From positions 744,001 through 808,000 of the forward strand of contig NZ_BSNM01000016.1 of NCBI RefSeq assembly GCF_030159995.1: a DNA stretch of 64,000 nt, read 5' to 3'. A program made the position numbers and the translations under genes. The notes under the pieces were generated by a model that ran no database searches, was not told the origin of the DNA, and saw only the letters and a program-made list of their open reading frames with translations. The first letter of the stretch is position 1, and every line of letters starts with the position of its first letter. Origin of the DNA: Litoribrevibacter albus. Lineage in GTDB: Bacteria > Pseudomonadota > Gammaproteobacteria > Pseudomonadales > Litoribrevibacteraceae. Below, piece by piece: positions 16,596-24,594 of the stretch.

Positions 16596-18416
16596 ATGCC
16601 TGAATTTAAAGCCCCTCTACGAGATATGCGATTTGTCTTCGAAGAGCTGCTCAATTCTTATGAGCATTATCAGAATTTTGAGAAAGGAAAAGAAGCAACG
16701 CCAGATATGGTGAATGCCATTATGGAAGAGTGCGCCAAATTTTGTGAGCAGGAGTTAGCGCCACTCTATCAAACGGGTGATGAAGAAGGGTGTCGTTTGG
16801 AAGATGGTCATGTGACCACTCCGAGCGGGTTCAAAGAAGCGTATCAGACCTATGTCGAAAGTGGCTGGCAAGGCATTAACCATGATCCTGAATACGGTGG
16901 CTTAGGGCTGCCGATTTCTCTGGGGGTGTTGAAGTCGGAACTGATTTCGACGGCTAACTGGTCATGGGGCATGTATCCGGGCTTGAGTATCGGGGCGATG
17001 AATACCATCTTCTTACATGGCGATGAGTCGCAAAAGCAAACCTATCTGACCAAACTGATCGAAGGCAGTTGGACGGGTACCATGTGTCTGACGGAACCTC
17101 AGTGCGGTACGGATTTGGGCCAGGTAAAAACCAAGGCGGAACTCAATGCCGATGGTTCCTATACCCTTACCGGGACGAAAATCTTCATCTCCGCCGGTGA
17201 GCACGACATGGCAGAAAACATTGTGCACATTGTCTTGGCACGTTTACCGGATGCGCCGAAAGGTACGCGCGGAATTTCTCTGTTTATCGTGCCGAAGTTT
17301 TTACCGGACGAGCAGGGCAATGTGGGTGAACGCAATGGTGTAGTGTGTTCCGGCTTGGAAAAAAAGATGGGTATTAAAGCCTCATCCACCTGTGTAATGA
17401 GCTTTGATCAAGCCAAAGGCTACTTAATTGGTCCGCCAAACAAAGGTTTACAGTGCATGTTTACCTTCATGAATACCGCGCGAATCGGAACCGGTCTGCA
17501 AGGTTCAAGTGCAGCAGAGCGCTCTTTCCAGGGGGCCTTGGCCTACGCCAAAGAACGCTGTTCGATGCGTTCTCTAAGTGGTAAGAAAGCGCCCGATAAA
17601 GTGGCGGATCCGATCATCTTCCATCCCGATGTTCGTCGTATGTTGTTAACACAAAAAGCCATTGCCGAAGGTGGTCGTGCAATGATTTATTACGCGGCCA
17701 ACATTGCAGATTATTATGTGGACGGTGCCACCGACGAAGTTCGTGAGAAAGCCGACGATGATTTGGGCTTCTTAACACCGATCTTAAAAGCTTTCTTAAC
17801 CGAAACCGGCTATGAAGCGGCTAACCTGGGAATGCAGGTGTTTGGTGGGCATGGTTACATCAAGGAGTGGGGGATGGAGCAGATTGTCCGCGACACTCGT
17901 ATTGCGACCTTGTATGAAGGTACTACCGGCATTCAGGCGCTCGATTTATTGGGCCGTAAGATCTTACTGGATCGTGGCGGTGCCTTCCGACGTTTTTCCA
18001 AGGAAGTGAAGAATTACTGTGCCGGACGTTCACCGTATGTCTCGGGCAAACACCGCTCCGAAATCAAGCCTCTGATCAAGAAACTAAAACACATGAACGG
18101 TGAATGGACCCGACTAACCATGCGTGTGGTGTATCGTTCCATCAAAAACCGGGATGAGATTGGTGCCAGTTCGGTGGATTACCTGATGTATTCCGGCTAT
18201 GTGGTGATGGCGTATTTCTGGGCGATGATGGCCGAGAAGGCGGCAGAGCAGTTGGCTAAGGGCGCACCGGAGGTCGAATTCTATAGAGGTAAAATTGAAA
18301 CTGCTAAATTCTACTTTGATAAAATCTTGCCAAGAACGTGTGGGCATCGTGAGTCGATCTTGTCGGGATCTGACAGTTTAATGGGAATATCTCAGGAAGC
18401 CTTTGCTGTTAGCTAG
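16596..18416 (+). CDS. Acyl-CoA dehydrogenase, large FadE/DmdC-type
   Basis: A 606-residue acyl-CoA dehydrogenase with the extended C-terminal domain of the roughly 600-residue branch. GMYPGLSIGAMNTI, TEPQCGTDLG (flavin-binding), GTKIFISAGEHD, the QVFGGHGYIKEWGMEQIVRD segment and YEGTTGIQALDLLGRK, bearing the expected catalytic Glu, are all visible. The enzyme performs the first FAD-dependent step of beta-oxidation on acyl-CoA esters. This branch includes both long-chain enzymes and methylmercaptopropionyl-CoA dehydrogenase (DmdC), which sequence inspection alone cannot separate. The start at MPEFKAPLRD is supported by TTAGGAG. It has its own terminator and probably answers to the divergent AraC regulator. 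Confidence 0.92.
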   Translation: MPEFKAPLRDMRFVFEELLNSYEHYQNFEKGKEATPDMVNAIMEECAKFCEQELAPLYQTGDEEGCRLEDGHVTTPSGFKEAYQTYVESGWQGINHDPEYGGLGLPISLGVLKSELISTANWSWGMYPGLSIGAMNTIFLHGDESQKQTYLTKLIEGSWTGTMCLTEPQCGTDLGQVKTKAELNADGSYTLTGTKIFISAGEHDMAENIVHIVLARLPDAPKGTRGISLFIVPKFLPDEQGNVGERNGVVCSGLEKKMGIKASSTCVMSFDQAKGYLIGPPNKGLQCMFTFMNTARIGTGLQGSSAAERSFQGALAYAKERCSMRSLSGKKAPDKVADPIIFHPDVRRMLLTQKAIAEGGRAMIYYAANIADYYVDGATDEVREKADDDLGFLTPILKAFLTETGYEAANLGMQVFGGHGYIKEWGMEQIVRDTRIATLYEGTTGIQALDLLGRKILLDRGGAFRRFSKEVKNYCAGRSPYVSGKHRSEIKPLIKKLKHMNGEWTRLTMRVVYRSIKNRDEIGASSVDYLMYSGYVVMAYFWAMMAEKAAEQLAKGAPEVEFYRGKIETAKFYFDKILPRTCGHRESILSGSDSLMGISQEAFAVS

Positions 18417-18480
18417 TGATTCACAGACATTATTTGTAGACGTTATTCGTATAAGTTTTTCAAGAATAGCGATTGAAATG

Positions 18481-18509
18481 GCCCGACATAGTGATGTGTC
18501 GGGCTTTTT
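18481..18509 (+). terminator. Rho-independent terminator of the acyl-CoA dehydrogenase
   Basis: GCCCGACA (18481-18488) pairs with TGTCGGGC (18497-18504), followed by TTTTT. It lies 64 bp after the stop codon. Confidence 0.9.
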
Positions 18510-18538
18510 GGTTTGTTATTTGTGGTTCTGTTAATCAT

Positions 18539-18586
18539 TGCTTGTCTAATTTATCGCTTGTCTTATTTATCGCTTGTCTTATTTAT
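18539..18586. repeat. Three tandem 16-bp repeats
   Basis: The unit CGCTTGTCTTATTTAT occurs twice exactly (18555-18570, 18571-18586), preceded by a copy with two changes (18539-18554). It lies just after the acyl-CoA dehydrogenase terminator. Unit length and position resemble the repeats at 19844, 30509, 43132 and 51789. Confidence 0.9.
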
Positions 18587-18758
18587 CGCCTCACAAGACA
18601 GAGTCGGTTCTTTCCGATCAGCTGTCGGACATGCACAAAAAATACTTGTGTAACATCCTGTAACTGCATACTCTTTGTTCAATACTCATACAGCTGTTGA
18701 GTCATCTTCTGAATCTTTGGCTCCGCTGATAAAAATAACAATAACGAGGATAAGAGAG

Positions 18759-19502
18759 ATGTTGGTTCGAATTCGATTGATGCTTGCAGCATTTACGCTG
18801 GTGTTACTGTCTGGTTGTGCATTGTTTGCACCTAAGGCACCGGGAGTGGATCGTCCCTATACCGGGTTCATGCAAAATTATCGGCCATTAAATACGGTGG
18901 AAGTGGAAGAGCGAGAGTTTGTCGCCTCCAAAGCCTGGATTGCGCCGTCTGTAAATCTGAGTGCTTACCGAACGGCCATTGTGGAACCTATTCGGATTGA
19001 GCATGGCATTAACCGGGATCGTCAGGTAACCAATAAGGCGTTGAAAGATATTCGCCGTTATATGGCTCAGGCCATGAGTAACAAGTTGCAAGAGTATTAT
19101 CGGGTATCGGATCAGCCATACGGGAAAACACTGAAAGCGCGTGTGGCGATCACTGGTGTCGAAACCAAAGATGAGGCGTTACGTTTCTATGAGTTTCTTC
19201 CGGCAGGGTTAGCCATTACCGGCATCGCCAAAGCCATTGGCGTGCGGGATGAAGAGATTTATATCTTTGTTGAAGCCGAGTTTGTCGACGCGGATACGGA
19301 TGAAGTGGTCGCTAAAACGTTGGTGGGCATGGTCGGTCAGGAACGCCTTGAGAACAAGTGGGAAGAAATTACCTTGGCGAAAGTGCAGTCGTCCATCGAT
19401 CAATGGATCAATCAACAGGTAGTGGCTTTGAAAGAGGCCAAAACGCATAACTTGATTGTGAGTAACACCACAAACGCTGATTCTGAACGCAATATTGATT
19501 GA
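18759..19502 (+). CDS. DUF3313 family lipoprotein (second of two)
   Basis: A 247-residue lipoprotein. The start at MLVRIRLML (18759) follows GAGGATAAGAGAG and places the lipobox VLLSGC with Cys20 correctly; a longer in-frame start at 18675 would bury the signal peptide. The mature N-terminus PYTGFMQNYRPL and the C-terminal FVDADTDEVVAKTLVGM...SSIDQWINQQ segment parallel the first DUF3313 protein at 14.5 kb. It is predicted to sit in the envelope; function unknown. It may belong to the same functional group as the flanking fatty-acid and AraC genes, but this is proximity only. Confidence 0.8.
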   Translation: MLVRIRLMLAAFTLVLLSGCALFAPKAPGVDRPYTGFMQNYRPLNTVEVEEREFVASKAWIAPSVNLSAYRTAIVEPIRIEHGINRDRQVTNKALKDIRRYMAQAMSNKLQEYYRVSDQPYGKTLKARVAITGVETKDEALRFYEFLPAGLAITGIAKAIGVRDEEIYIFVEAEFVDADTDEVVAKTLVGMVGQERLENKWEEITLAKVQSSIDQWINQQVVALKEAKTHNLIVSNTTNADSERNID

Positions 19503-19749
19503 TTTTTAATGAATTAGGCAATCTGTTACCTAGGGTCAAATTTGTGAGTTCCTAGGTCAAGCAATTGCTTGTTAAATTCCATAAAGTAATCCTCATGGCG
19601 AAAGGCGATCAAAAGTCGTCTGATGAGCCTGATTAAAAACGTGTGTGCTGACAGCGTGTTGTTAAATGTTCAGCTGAGCCTTCGCTCATTACGTTTTTAT
19701 TTGGTCTCAATGCCCCTTTGTTCGTGTCTCAAACCAAGAGGTTATTATT
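19503..19749. other. Intergenic region with several palindromes
   Basis: The region contains ACCTAGG (19528-19534) paired with CCTAGGT (19551-19557), a perfect 14-bp palindrome CAAGCAATTGCTTG (19558-19571), a TGAGC-CTTC-GCTCA hairpin near 19675-19688 and the distant pair AAAAACGT/ACGTTTTT. It may be a structured leader or control region for the small ORF at 19750. No gene was seen in it. Confidence 0.4.
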
Positions 19750-19854
19750 ATGGAATTTTCTACTCAGTATGAAGTATTTGTACCCCACAACAGTGCAGAG
19801 CAAGCGAATCACGATGCGTTGTGCGTATACTTCTCAGAGATTTGCTACTGGTAA
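19750..19854 (+). CDS. Putative 34-residue small protein ending in ...EICYW
   Basis: A short ORF with ATG at 19750 and AAGAGG at 19736-19741, an ideal 8-base spacing. The peptide begins MEFSTQYEVFVPHN, continues SAEQANHDAL and ends CVYFSEICYW. It is acidic and not a membrane segment, with two Cys and a terminal Tyr-Trp. The stop codon lies inside the first of several 16-bp tandem repeats. No gene follows on this strand for 4 kb, so it is not an obvious leader peptide. I do not recognise a family; the good ribosome site is the main support. It could also be a chance ORF. Confidence 0.5.
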   Translation: MEFSTQYEVFVPHNSAEQANHDALCVYFSEICYW

Positions 19855-19919
19855 TTACTGCTACTAGTAATTACTGCTATTAGTAATTACTGCTATTAGT
19901 AATTTCTGCTATTAGTAAG
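19844..19919. repeat. 16-bp tandem repeats spanning a stop codon (4.75 units)
   Basis: Units GCTACTGGTAATTACT (19844), GCTACTAGTAATTACT (19860), GCTATTAGTAATTACT (19876), GCTATTAGTAATTTCT (19892) and a partial GCTATTAGTAAG (19908). The first unit contains the last codons and the TAA stop of the 34-residue ORF, and the copies drift progressively. Confidence 0.93.
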
Positions 19920-19962
19920 AGTGATTCTGCACAATTTCCCCCGATTTTAAGGTATTGGCCTG

Positions 19963-22900
19963 TTAGGCCGATGCCTGATTCTGGAGCCAGCGATCCAGCT
20001 TTTCTTGCAGGGTATTGGGATTAATGGGCTTACTCATGTAGTCATTCATTCCGACCTGGATACAGCGCTCCATATCTCCTTTCATCGCATTTGCCGTAAG
20101 GGCAATAATCACCACATTCTTGTGATTCGGATGACAATCCCCGTTTCTGATGGCTTTGGTGGCTTCGTAGCCGTCCATGACCGGCATTTGGCAATCCATC
20201 AGGATCAGGTCGTAGGGTTTATTGTTCGGAGCTGTTTTAAGGTAGTGCAGCGCTTCCTGCCCGTTACCCGCCGTATCGGCATGGAATCCTAGGCGTTCGA
20301 GCAGCCCTAACGCCACTTGTTGGTTGATCACGTTGTCTTCCACCAGCAGGATTTTTGCGCTGTCCTGGGCGGTTACCGGGCGCTTGAGACTTTGAATGTG
20401 ATGATGGGTAATTAATGGCTTGGCGGCTTTTAATGCGGCGCCTCCTTCCAGTACCACCGAGAGTGCGTCATAGATGTCTTGAAGCGACGCCGGTTTCGGG
20501 AAATACCCTGAGAAGCCGAGGTCGGCCAGGTAGTGGGCATCTCCCCGTTCACCGATGGAGGTCATCATAATCAGGTGAATGTGTTCATAGCGCTCGTCAC
20601 TTTTGATTTTTTGCCCTAAATCGGCGCCGTTCATGTTGGGCATGTGCATGTCGAGAATAGCCACCTGAAAGTACTCTGGCGAATGTTGTTCCAGACATTC
20701 CAGGGCTTCACGGGCATTGGCTGTTTGAACGACGAGCGCTCCCCAGTTTTCCAACTGTTCTTTAAGTACCAGGCGATTGGTGGCATTGTCATCGACCACC
20801 AGAACGTGGATGTTTTCGAGGTCAACCGTAGGCAGGTTAGGTAAGATTTGATCACTGGGTTGCAGGTTAAGTGAAAAGTTAAATTGGCTGCCTTTGTTGC
20901 CTTCACTGATCAGACTGATACCTCCTCCCATCAACTCACACAGTTGTTTACTGATGGCGAGCCCTAAACCGGTTCCGCCATATTTACGGGTGTTGCTGTC
21001 GTCCAGTTGAGAAAAGGATTGGAATAGCATGGCTTGTTTTTCTTTGGGAATGCCAATGCCGGTGTCACACACAGTCCCGTACAGGATCAGCCCCAGCTTG
21101 CCGACATTTTCCAGCTTGGCTTTGATAACGACTTCACCTTCCTCGGTAAATTTAATGGCGTTTGAAACCAGGTTGGTCAGGACTTGTCGGATTCGGCCGG
21201 GGTCACCCTGAACCATGCGATGCGGGATATGGTTAATGTCTAATACCAGCTCCAGACCTTTGCGCTGGGCCAGGTGCGCCATATTGCCTGCCAAATCGTC
21301 TAACAGACTGCGGAGGTCAAAATCGATGGTTTCAATATCGAGCTTACCGGCCTCGATTTTTGAGAAATCAAGTATGTCATTAATCACTGTTAACAAGGAT
21401 TCTGCACTGGACCGGGCCATGCTGATGTAATGCGACTGCTGTTTATCGAGCTTGGTATGGTCCATCAGCGTCAGCATACCCAATACACCATTGATTGGCG
21501 TGCGGATTTCATGGCTCATGTTGGCGAGGAATTGAGATTTTGCTACGGAGGCCTGTTTTGCCAGCGTGATTTGGTGTTCCAGTTCGGTATTGGCGTAGAC
21601 CAGTTGTTGGGTATGTTCATTGAATTGGCTGGCTAACTCCCCCAGTTCCCCTGTTGGAATCGGAGAGATCGCCTGATCCTTGGTTTCCGACAATTGTTCC
21701 AGATCCACATGCTTGATTTGGGTGGTCATATTAATCAAGGGTTGAACCAGAATTTTCTGCATGATGATGAAGCCCACCAGCAGACTGACGGATAACACGA
21801 TAAAAGACGCGATGAGTACCGAATCAATGATGTTTCTACTGGCGGCAAAGGCCAGCGCTTGAGGTGTAACTGTAATGATTTTCCAGTGAGTATCTGGCAC
21901 CTCAAAGATATTGATCAACACGGGTTCTTTTAGCACCGGGTCGGTGGCGATTTGTAGTTGAGATAAGAGCGCCTCTTTTTTCGCATGGTCAAAAATAGGG
22001 TTTCTGAGAGTGCTGACAATGCGTCGGGCTTCTTCTTTGTTGATTTGATAGCTGTCGCTGGTGATCTGGGTGACCAACTTCTCTTCATTTGAGGGCAGGG
22101 TTTGTGATGAATCCAGCTTTTTAAGCGCTTCGACCAGAGAAAAGAAGTGAGGCGATTTCTGTTGAAGCTCGGTAATGTTCAAATACTCTTCTGTGGGGTT
22201 TCCTTGTTCGTCCTTATCGAAGCGTTTGGTGAGTTGTTGATCCGGGTGTGACAGAAAGGTGCCATTTCGGTCCAGTGCAAAGGCATAGCCGCCGAAGCTT
22301 TCGGATTTCTGAGCGAGAAATTCAGTTAACCCTTCCAGTTTGATGTCGATGGTGGTCACACCGTAGAACTGGTCGTTCCTGAACATTGGCGCTGTGGCGG
22401 TGACCATCGATTGGTAGGAATATGGGTCCATATAGGAGCGAGACCAGTAAATTTCCCCAGGCTGGAGTAACTTGGCCGGGACGTACCATTCTTCATGATG
22501 GTAGCCACTGCCGGCAGGGTGGTTATAGTCGTCGTAGTATTTGAGAACGTTATTAGAGTCCTTCCCCCAGAAAAAGCTGCGCCGCTCAATGTCCGGGTTG
22601 TACAGGTAGGGCTCGGGCCAGATACCACCGCCAGCAATGAAGCGCTCTGTGCCCTCGAAGTCAATGATTTTTCGGATGACTTGTCGATGCAGCTCATCGT
22701 CCTGAGGCAGAACTTCCCCGGTATTGGCCATCGCGGTGACTAATGACTCGGTCAGCTTAATGCGTTGACCAAGCTGAGCCACGATGGATTCGCCGACTTG
22801 TATGACTCGCTGATTAGACATGTCTAACAGCAAGGGTTTACCTCTCAACTCCATCACAACCAAAAATGTGGCGACAAAAAGCACCATGATCACAATAAAG

Positions 22901-22986
22901 GTCATGGGAATTTTGACTGCCAGTGAGCTGGAGAGCGGTGTATTCCTTACAGCTTCAGGCGTAGTCCTTTTGTGCGCATCACTCAT
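19963..22986 (-). CDS. Cache-domain hybrid sensor histidine kinase with two receiver domains
   Basis: A 1007-residue inner-membrane hybrid kinase. A transmembrane helix (about 25-47) precedes a large periplasmic Cache sensor (about 60-375, with GGGIWPEPYLY and YGVTTIDIKLEGL), then a second membrane helix (about 388-410), a HAMP-like linker and HisKA with FLANMSHEIRTPINGVLGM bearing the phospho-His. HATPase_c follows with GTGIGIPKEK-type and GGTGLGLAISKQL motifs. Two receiver domains close the protein, with acceptor Asp in AILDMHMPN and ILMDCQMPVMDG. No HPt domain is present, so phosphotransfer likely uses a separate HPt protein. Cache sensors bind small organic ligands. No cognate regulator is adjacent. 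Confidence 0.95.
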   Translation of the reverse strand: MSDAHKRTTPEAVRNTPLSSSLAVKIPMTFIVIMVLFVATFLVVMELRGKPLLLDMSNQRVIQVGESIVAQLGQRIKLTESLVTAMANTGEVLPQDDELHRQVIRKIIDFEGTERFIAGGGIWPEPYLYNPDIERRSFFWGKDSNNVLKYYDDYNHPAGSGYHHEEWYVPAKLLQPGEIYWSRSYMDPYSYQSMVTATAPMFRNDQFYGVTTIDIKLEGLTEFLAQKSESFGGYAFALDRNGTFLSHPDQQLTKRFDKDEQGNPTEEYLNITELQQKSPHFFSLVEALKKLDSSQTLPSNEEKLVTQITSDSYQINKEEARRIVSTLRNPIFDHAKKEALLSQLQIATDPVLKEPVLINIFEVPDTHWKIITVTPQALAFAASRNIIDSVLIASFIVLSVSLLVGFIIMQKILVQPLINMTTQIKHVDLEQLSETKDQAISPIPTGELGELASQFNEHTQQLVYANTELEHQITLAKQASVAKSQFLANMSHEIRTPINGVLGMLTLMDHTKLDKQQSHYISMARSSAESLLTVINDILDFSKIEAGKLDIETIDFDLRSLLDDLAGNMAHLAQRKGLELVLDINHIPHRMVQGDPGRIRQVLTNLVSNAIKFTEEGEVVIKAKLENVGKLGLILYGTVCDTGIGIPKEKQAMLFQSFSQLDDSNTRKYGGTGLGLAISKQLCELMGGGISLISEGNKGSQFNFSLNLQPSDQILPNLPTVDLENIHVLVVDDNATNRLVLKEQLENWGALVVQTANAREALECLEQHSPEYFQVAILDMHMPNMNGADLGQKIKSDERYEHIHLIMMTSIGERGDAHYLADLGFSGYFPKPASLQDIYDALSVVLEGGAALKAAKPLITHHHIQSLKRPVTAQDSAKILLVEDNVINQQVALGLLERLGFHADTAGNGQEALHYLKTAPNNKPYDLILMDCQMPVMDGYEATKAIRNGDCHPNHKNVVIIALTANAMKGDMERCIQVGMNDYMSKPINPNTLQEKLDRWLQNQASA

Positions 22987-23155
22987 ACAGGATTGGATCC
23001 ACGTTGGCTGGCCAAAATGATAGTAAAAGATATGGCGATTAATGGTCTGATGTATCTAAATGTAGATCAGAGTGACAGTTTTTCAATGACGGGAGGGATA
23101 TCGGATTGGCCTCAAGAAGCGATCTATGAGGCCAATCGAGTTTGAGCGTTCACGA

Positions 23156-23716
23156 TTATAGGCAGGTTTCTGCTAACCAGTGAAGCTGTGCTCTGTGCTG
23201 TTCTTTAGACAGTGGTGGCAGCATAAAGCCATGACACACACAGAAGCAGATAAATTGATGAGCAAAATTCTCAGCGGTTTCCGCATCAATGCCCGCTGTA
23301 ACCAGTTTATCTTGGATGAAGTTGGCTCGGTCAGTATCCACCGACTCAACACGCTTTTGAACTCGGCTCTCTTGCACTGCCCATGAACGAACTGGCATTT
23401 CATAAGCCAAAAGATCATTATCGTGCAGATAATCAATCAATGCTTTAACCAAGCTTTTTCCGGAAGAGTGCTCTTGTGCGTTTAAGTATTCGATAACTAC
23501 TTGCGTACATTTCTCTTCCCAGTAATCCAGCACTTGTTCGACAAAATCATTACGACTTTCGAAGTGCCAGTAGAAACTGCCTTTGGTAACGCCCAGCTTA
23601 GCGGCCAGCTTTTCAATGTGAATTTTTGCACCACCTGTTTGAGACAGTACCTCGAGTGCTTTTTGGATCCAATGCTCTTTGGAAAAGCGTGAATCTTTTT
23701 GTTTTTGTTTTACCAT
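23156..23716 (-). CDS. TetR family transcriptional regulator
   Basis: A 186-residue TetR-family repressor. The N-terminal helix-turn-helix (about 10-58) reads IHIEKLAAKLGVTKGSFYWHFESR, a clear signature. The C-terminal ligand domain is short and unassigned, with clustered Cys and His in FICFCVCHGFMLPP that might sense oxidants or metals; this is speculation from composition. An imperfect palindrome 39 bp upstream (23755-23772) is a candidate autoregulatory operator. It is convergent to nothing and divergent from the HIT gene 356 bp away, so its target is unknown. Confidence 0.85.
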   Translation of the reverse strand: MVKQKQKDSRFSKEHWIQKALEVLSQTGGAKIHIEKLAAKLGVTKGSFYWHFESRNDFVEQVLDYWEEKCTQVVIEYLNAQEHSSGKSLVKALIDYLHDNDLLAYEMPVRSWAVQESRVQKRVESVDTDRANFIQDKLVTAGIDAETAENFAHQFICFCVCHGFMLPPLSKEQHRAQLHWLAETCL

Positions 23717-24072
23717 GTATTTCTCACTGTGACTTTTCTTATACCCGAGAGAAGTTATATACGTTTACATAAGCCTATTTCAAGCAATTAGCCTCATGTT
23801 CCGCCGAATGGAGACAAAAGTCGGGCCTAAGTATACCGAAGTCTTGTAAATCAAAAATCTGTACCATTAAGCATAGATTCTTTTGAGTATTTTTTAACCA
23901 GAACAAATCGCTGCTGATGAACGGTTATTTTGTATTCAATGTCATCCTGTGGCGGTAACCGATAGTGTTAATAAATGGTGGTAACGAAGAATAACACCGG
24001 GAATCAACAAGAGTTTTGATTTAACCCCAGGTCAGAGGCACAATCGATGTATATTATTCAAGGAGGAAGACC
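23717..24072. other. Divergent control region between TetR regulator and HIT gene
   Basis: This 356-bp stretch has no gene. It holds the palindrome at 23755-23772 and two GTAAC motifs (23955-23959 and 23981-23985) in the context GGCGGTAACC and GGTGGTAACG, similar to the cluster upstream of the GGDEF-EAL gene at 1289. Confidence 0.45.
23755..23772. promoter_or_regulatory. Candidate TetR operator palindrome
   Basis: TTATATACGTTTACATAA has 7-base arms TTATATA and TACATAA around a 4-base centre; the arms are complementary at 6 of 7 positions. It lies 39 bp upstream of the tetR start at 23716, a typical autoregulation position. Confidence 0.45.
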
Positions 24073-24510
24073 ATGAGCTGTATTTTTTGCCAAATCAATC
24101 AAGAGCAGATTCCGTCTCATACGATCTATCAGGATGATCATTGTCGAGCCATTGTGGATAAGTTTCCGCTGAGCCCTGGTCATGTGATTGTGTTGAGTAA
24201 AACACACCAAGGCAGTGTGGATGACCTGCCTGAGACGGAACTGACGGCCATGTGGTCAGCAGCCCGCCGCATCAGTAAAGCGATGAAGGCTGCAGATAAT
24301 AGTGTCAAAGACGTTCATTTTTTGATTAACGATGGTCCTGCCGCTAATCAACATGTGCCGCATGTGCATTTGCATGTGATTCCCCGGTACGGTTGGGATT
24401 TAGGGATGTTACCGGTTCGTTTCATGACTCGATTTGTTAACCCGTTGAATCATTGGGGGCGTTCTAAAGAATCTGCTCAATGGGCAGAATCCTTGTCTAC
24501 TCAACTTTAG
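24073..24510 (+). CDS. HIT family hydrolase
   Basis: A 145-residue histidine-triad protein. The N-terminal CIFCQI segment has Cys residues as in zinc-bound HIT proteins, and the active-site triad is HVHLHV (His97, His99, His101) within NQHVPHVHLHVIPR; the middle His is the nucleophile. HIT enzymes hydrolyse nucleotidyl phosphoramidates, dinucleoside polyphosphates or related adenylated compounds. The length and Cys motif suit the Hit/HinT-like branch with diverged C-terminus. AAGGAGGAAG gives a very strong ribosome site. It precedes a GGDEF gene by 84 bp and may be co-transcribed. Confidence 0.9.
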   Translation: MSCIFCQINQEQIPSHTIYQDDHCRAIVDKFPLSPGHVIVLSKTHQGSVDDLPETELTAMWSAARRISKAMKAADNSVKDVHFLINDGPAANQHVPHVHLHVIPRYGWDLGMLPVRFMTRFVNPLNHWGRSKESAQWAESLSTQL

Positions 24511-24594
24511 CGGCTGAGACGGGAATCTGAGTTGTAAACTCTCGCTGTGAAGATGTGGTTTTCGAGCTAATCTTAGGGGGAGTCTTGATCTTGG

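Noticed and set aside
18539-19919. CRISPR-like repeats
   Set aside because: The units are 16 bp with no spacers and no cas genes; these are contiguous tandem repeats.
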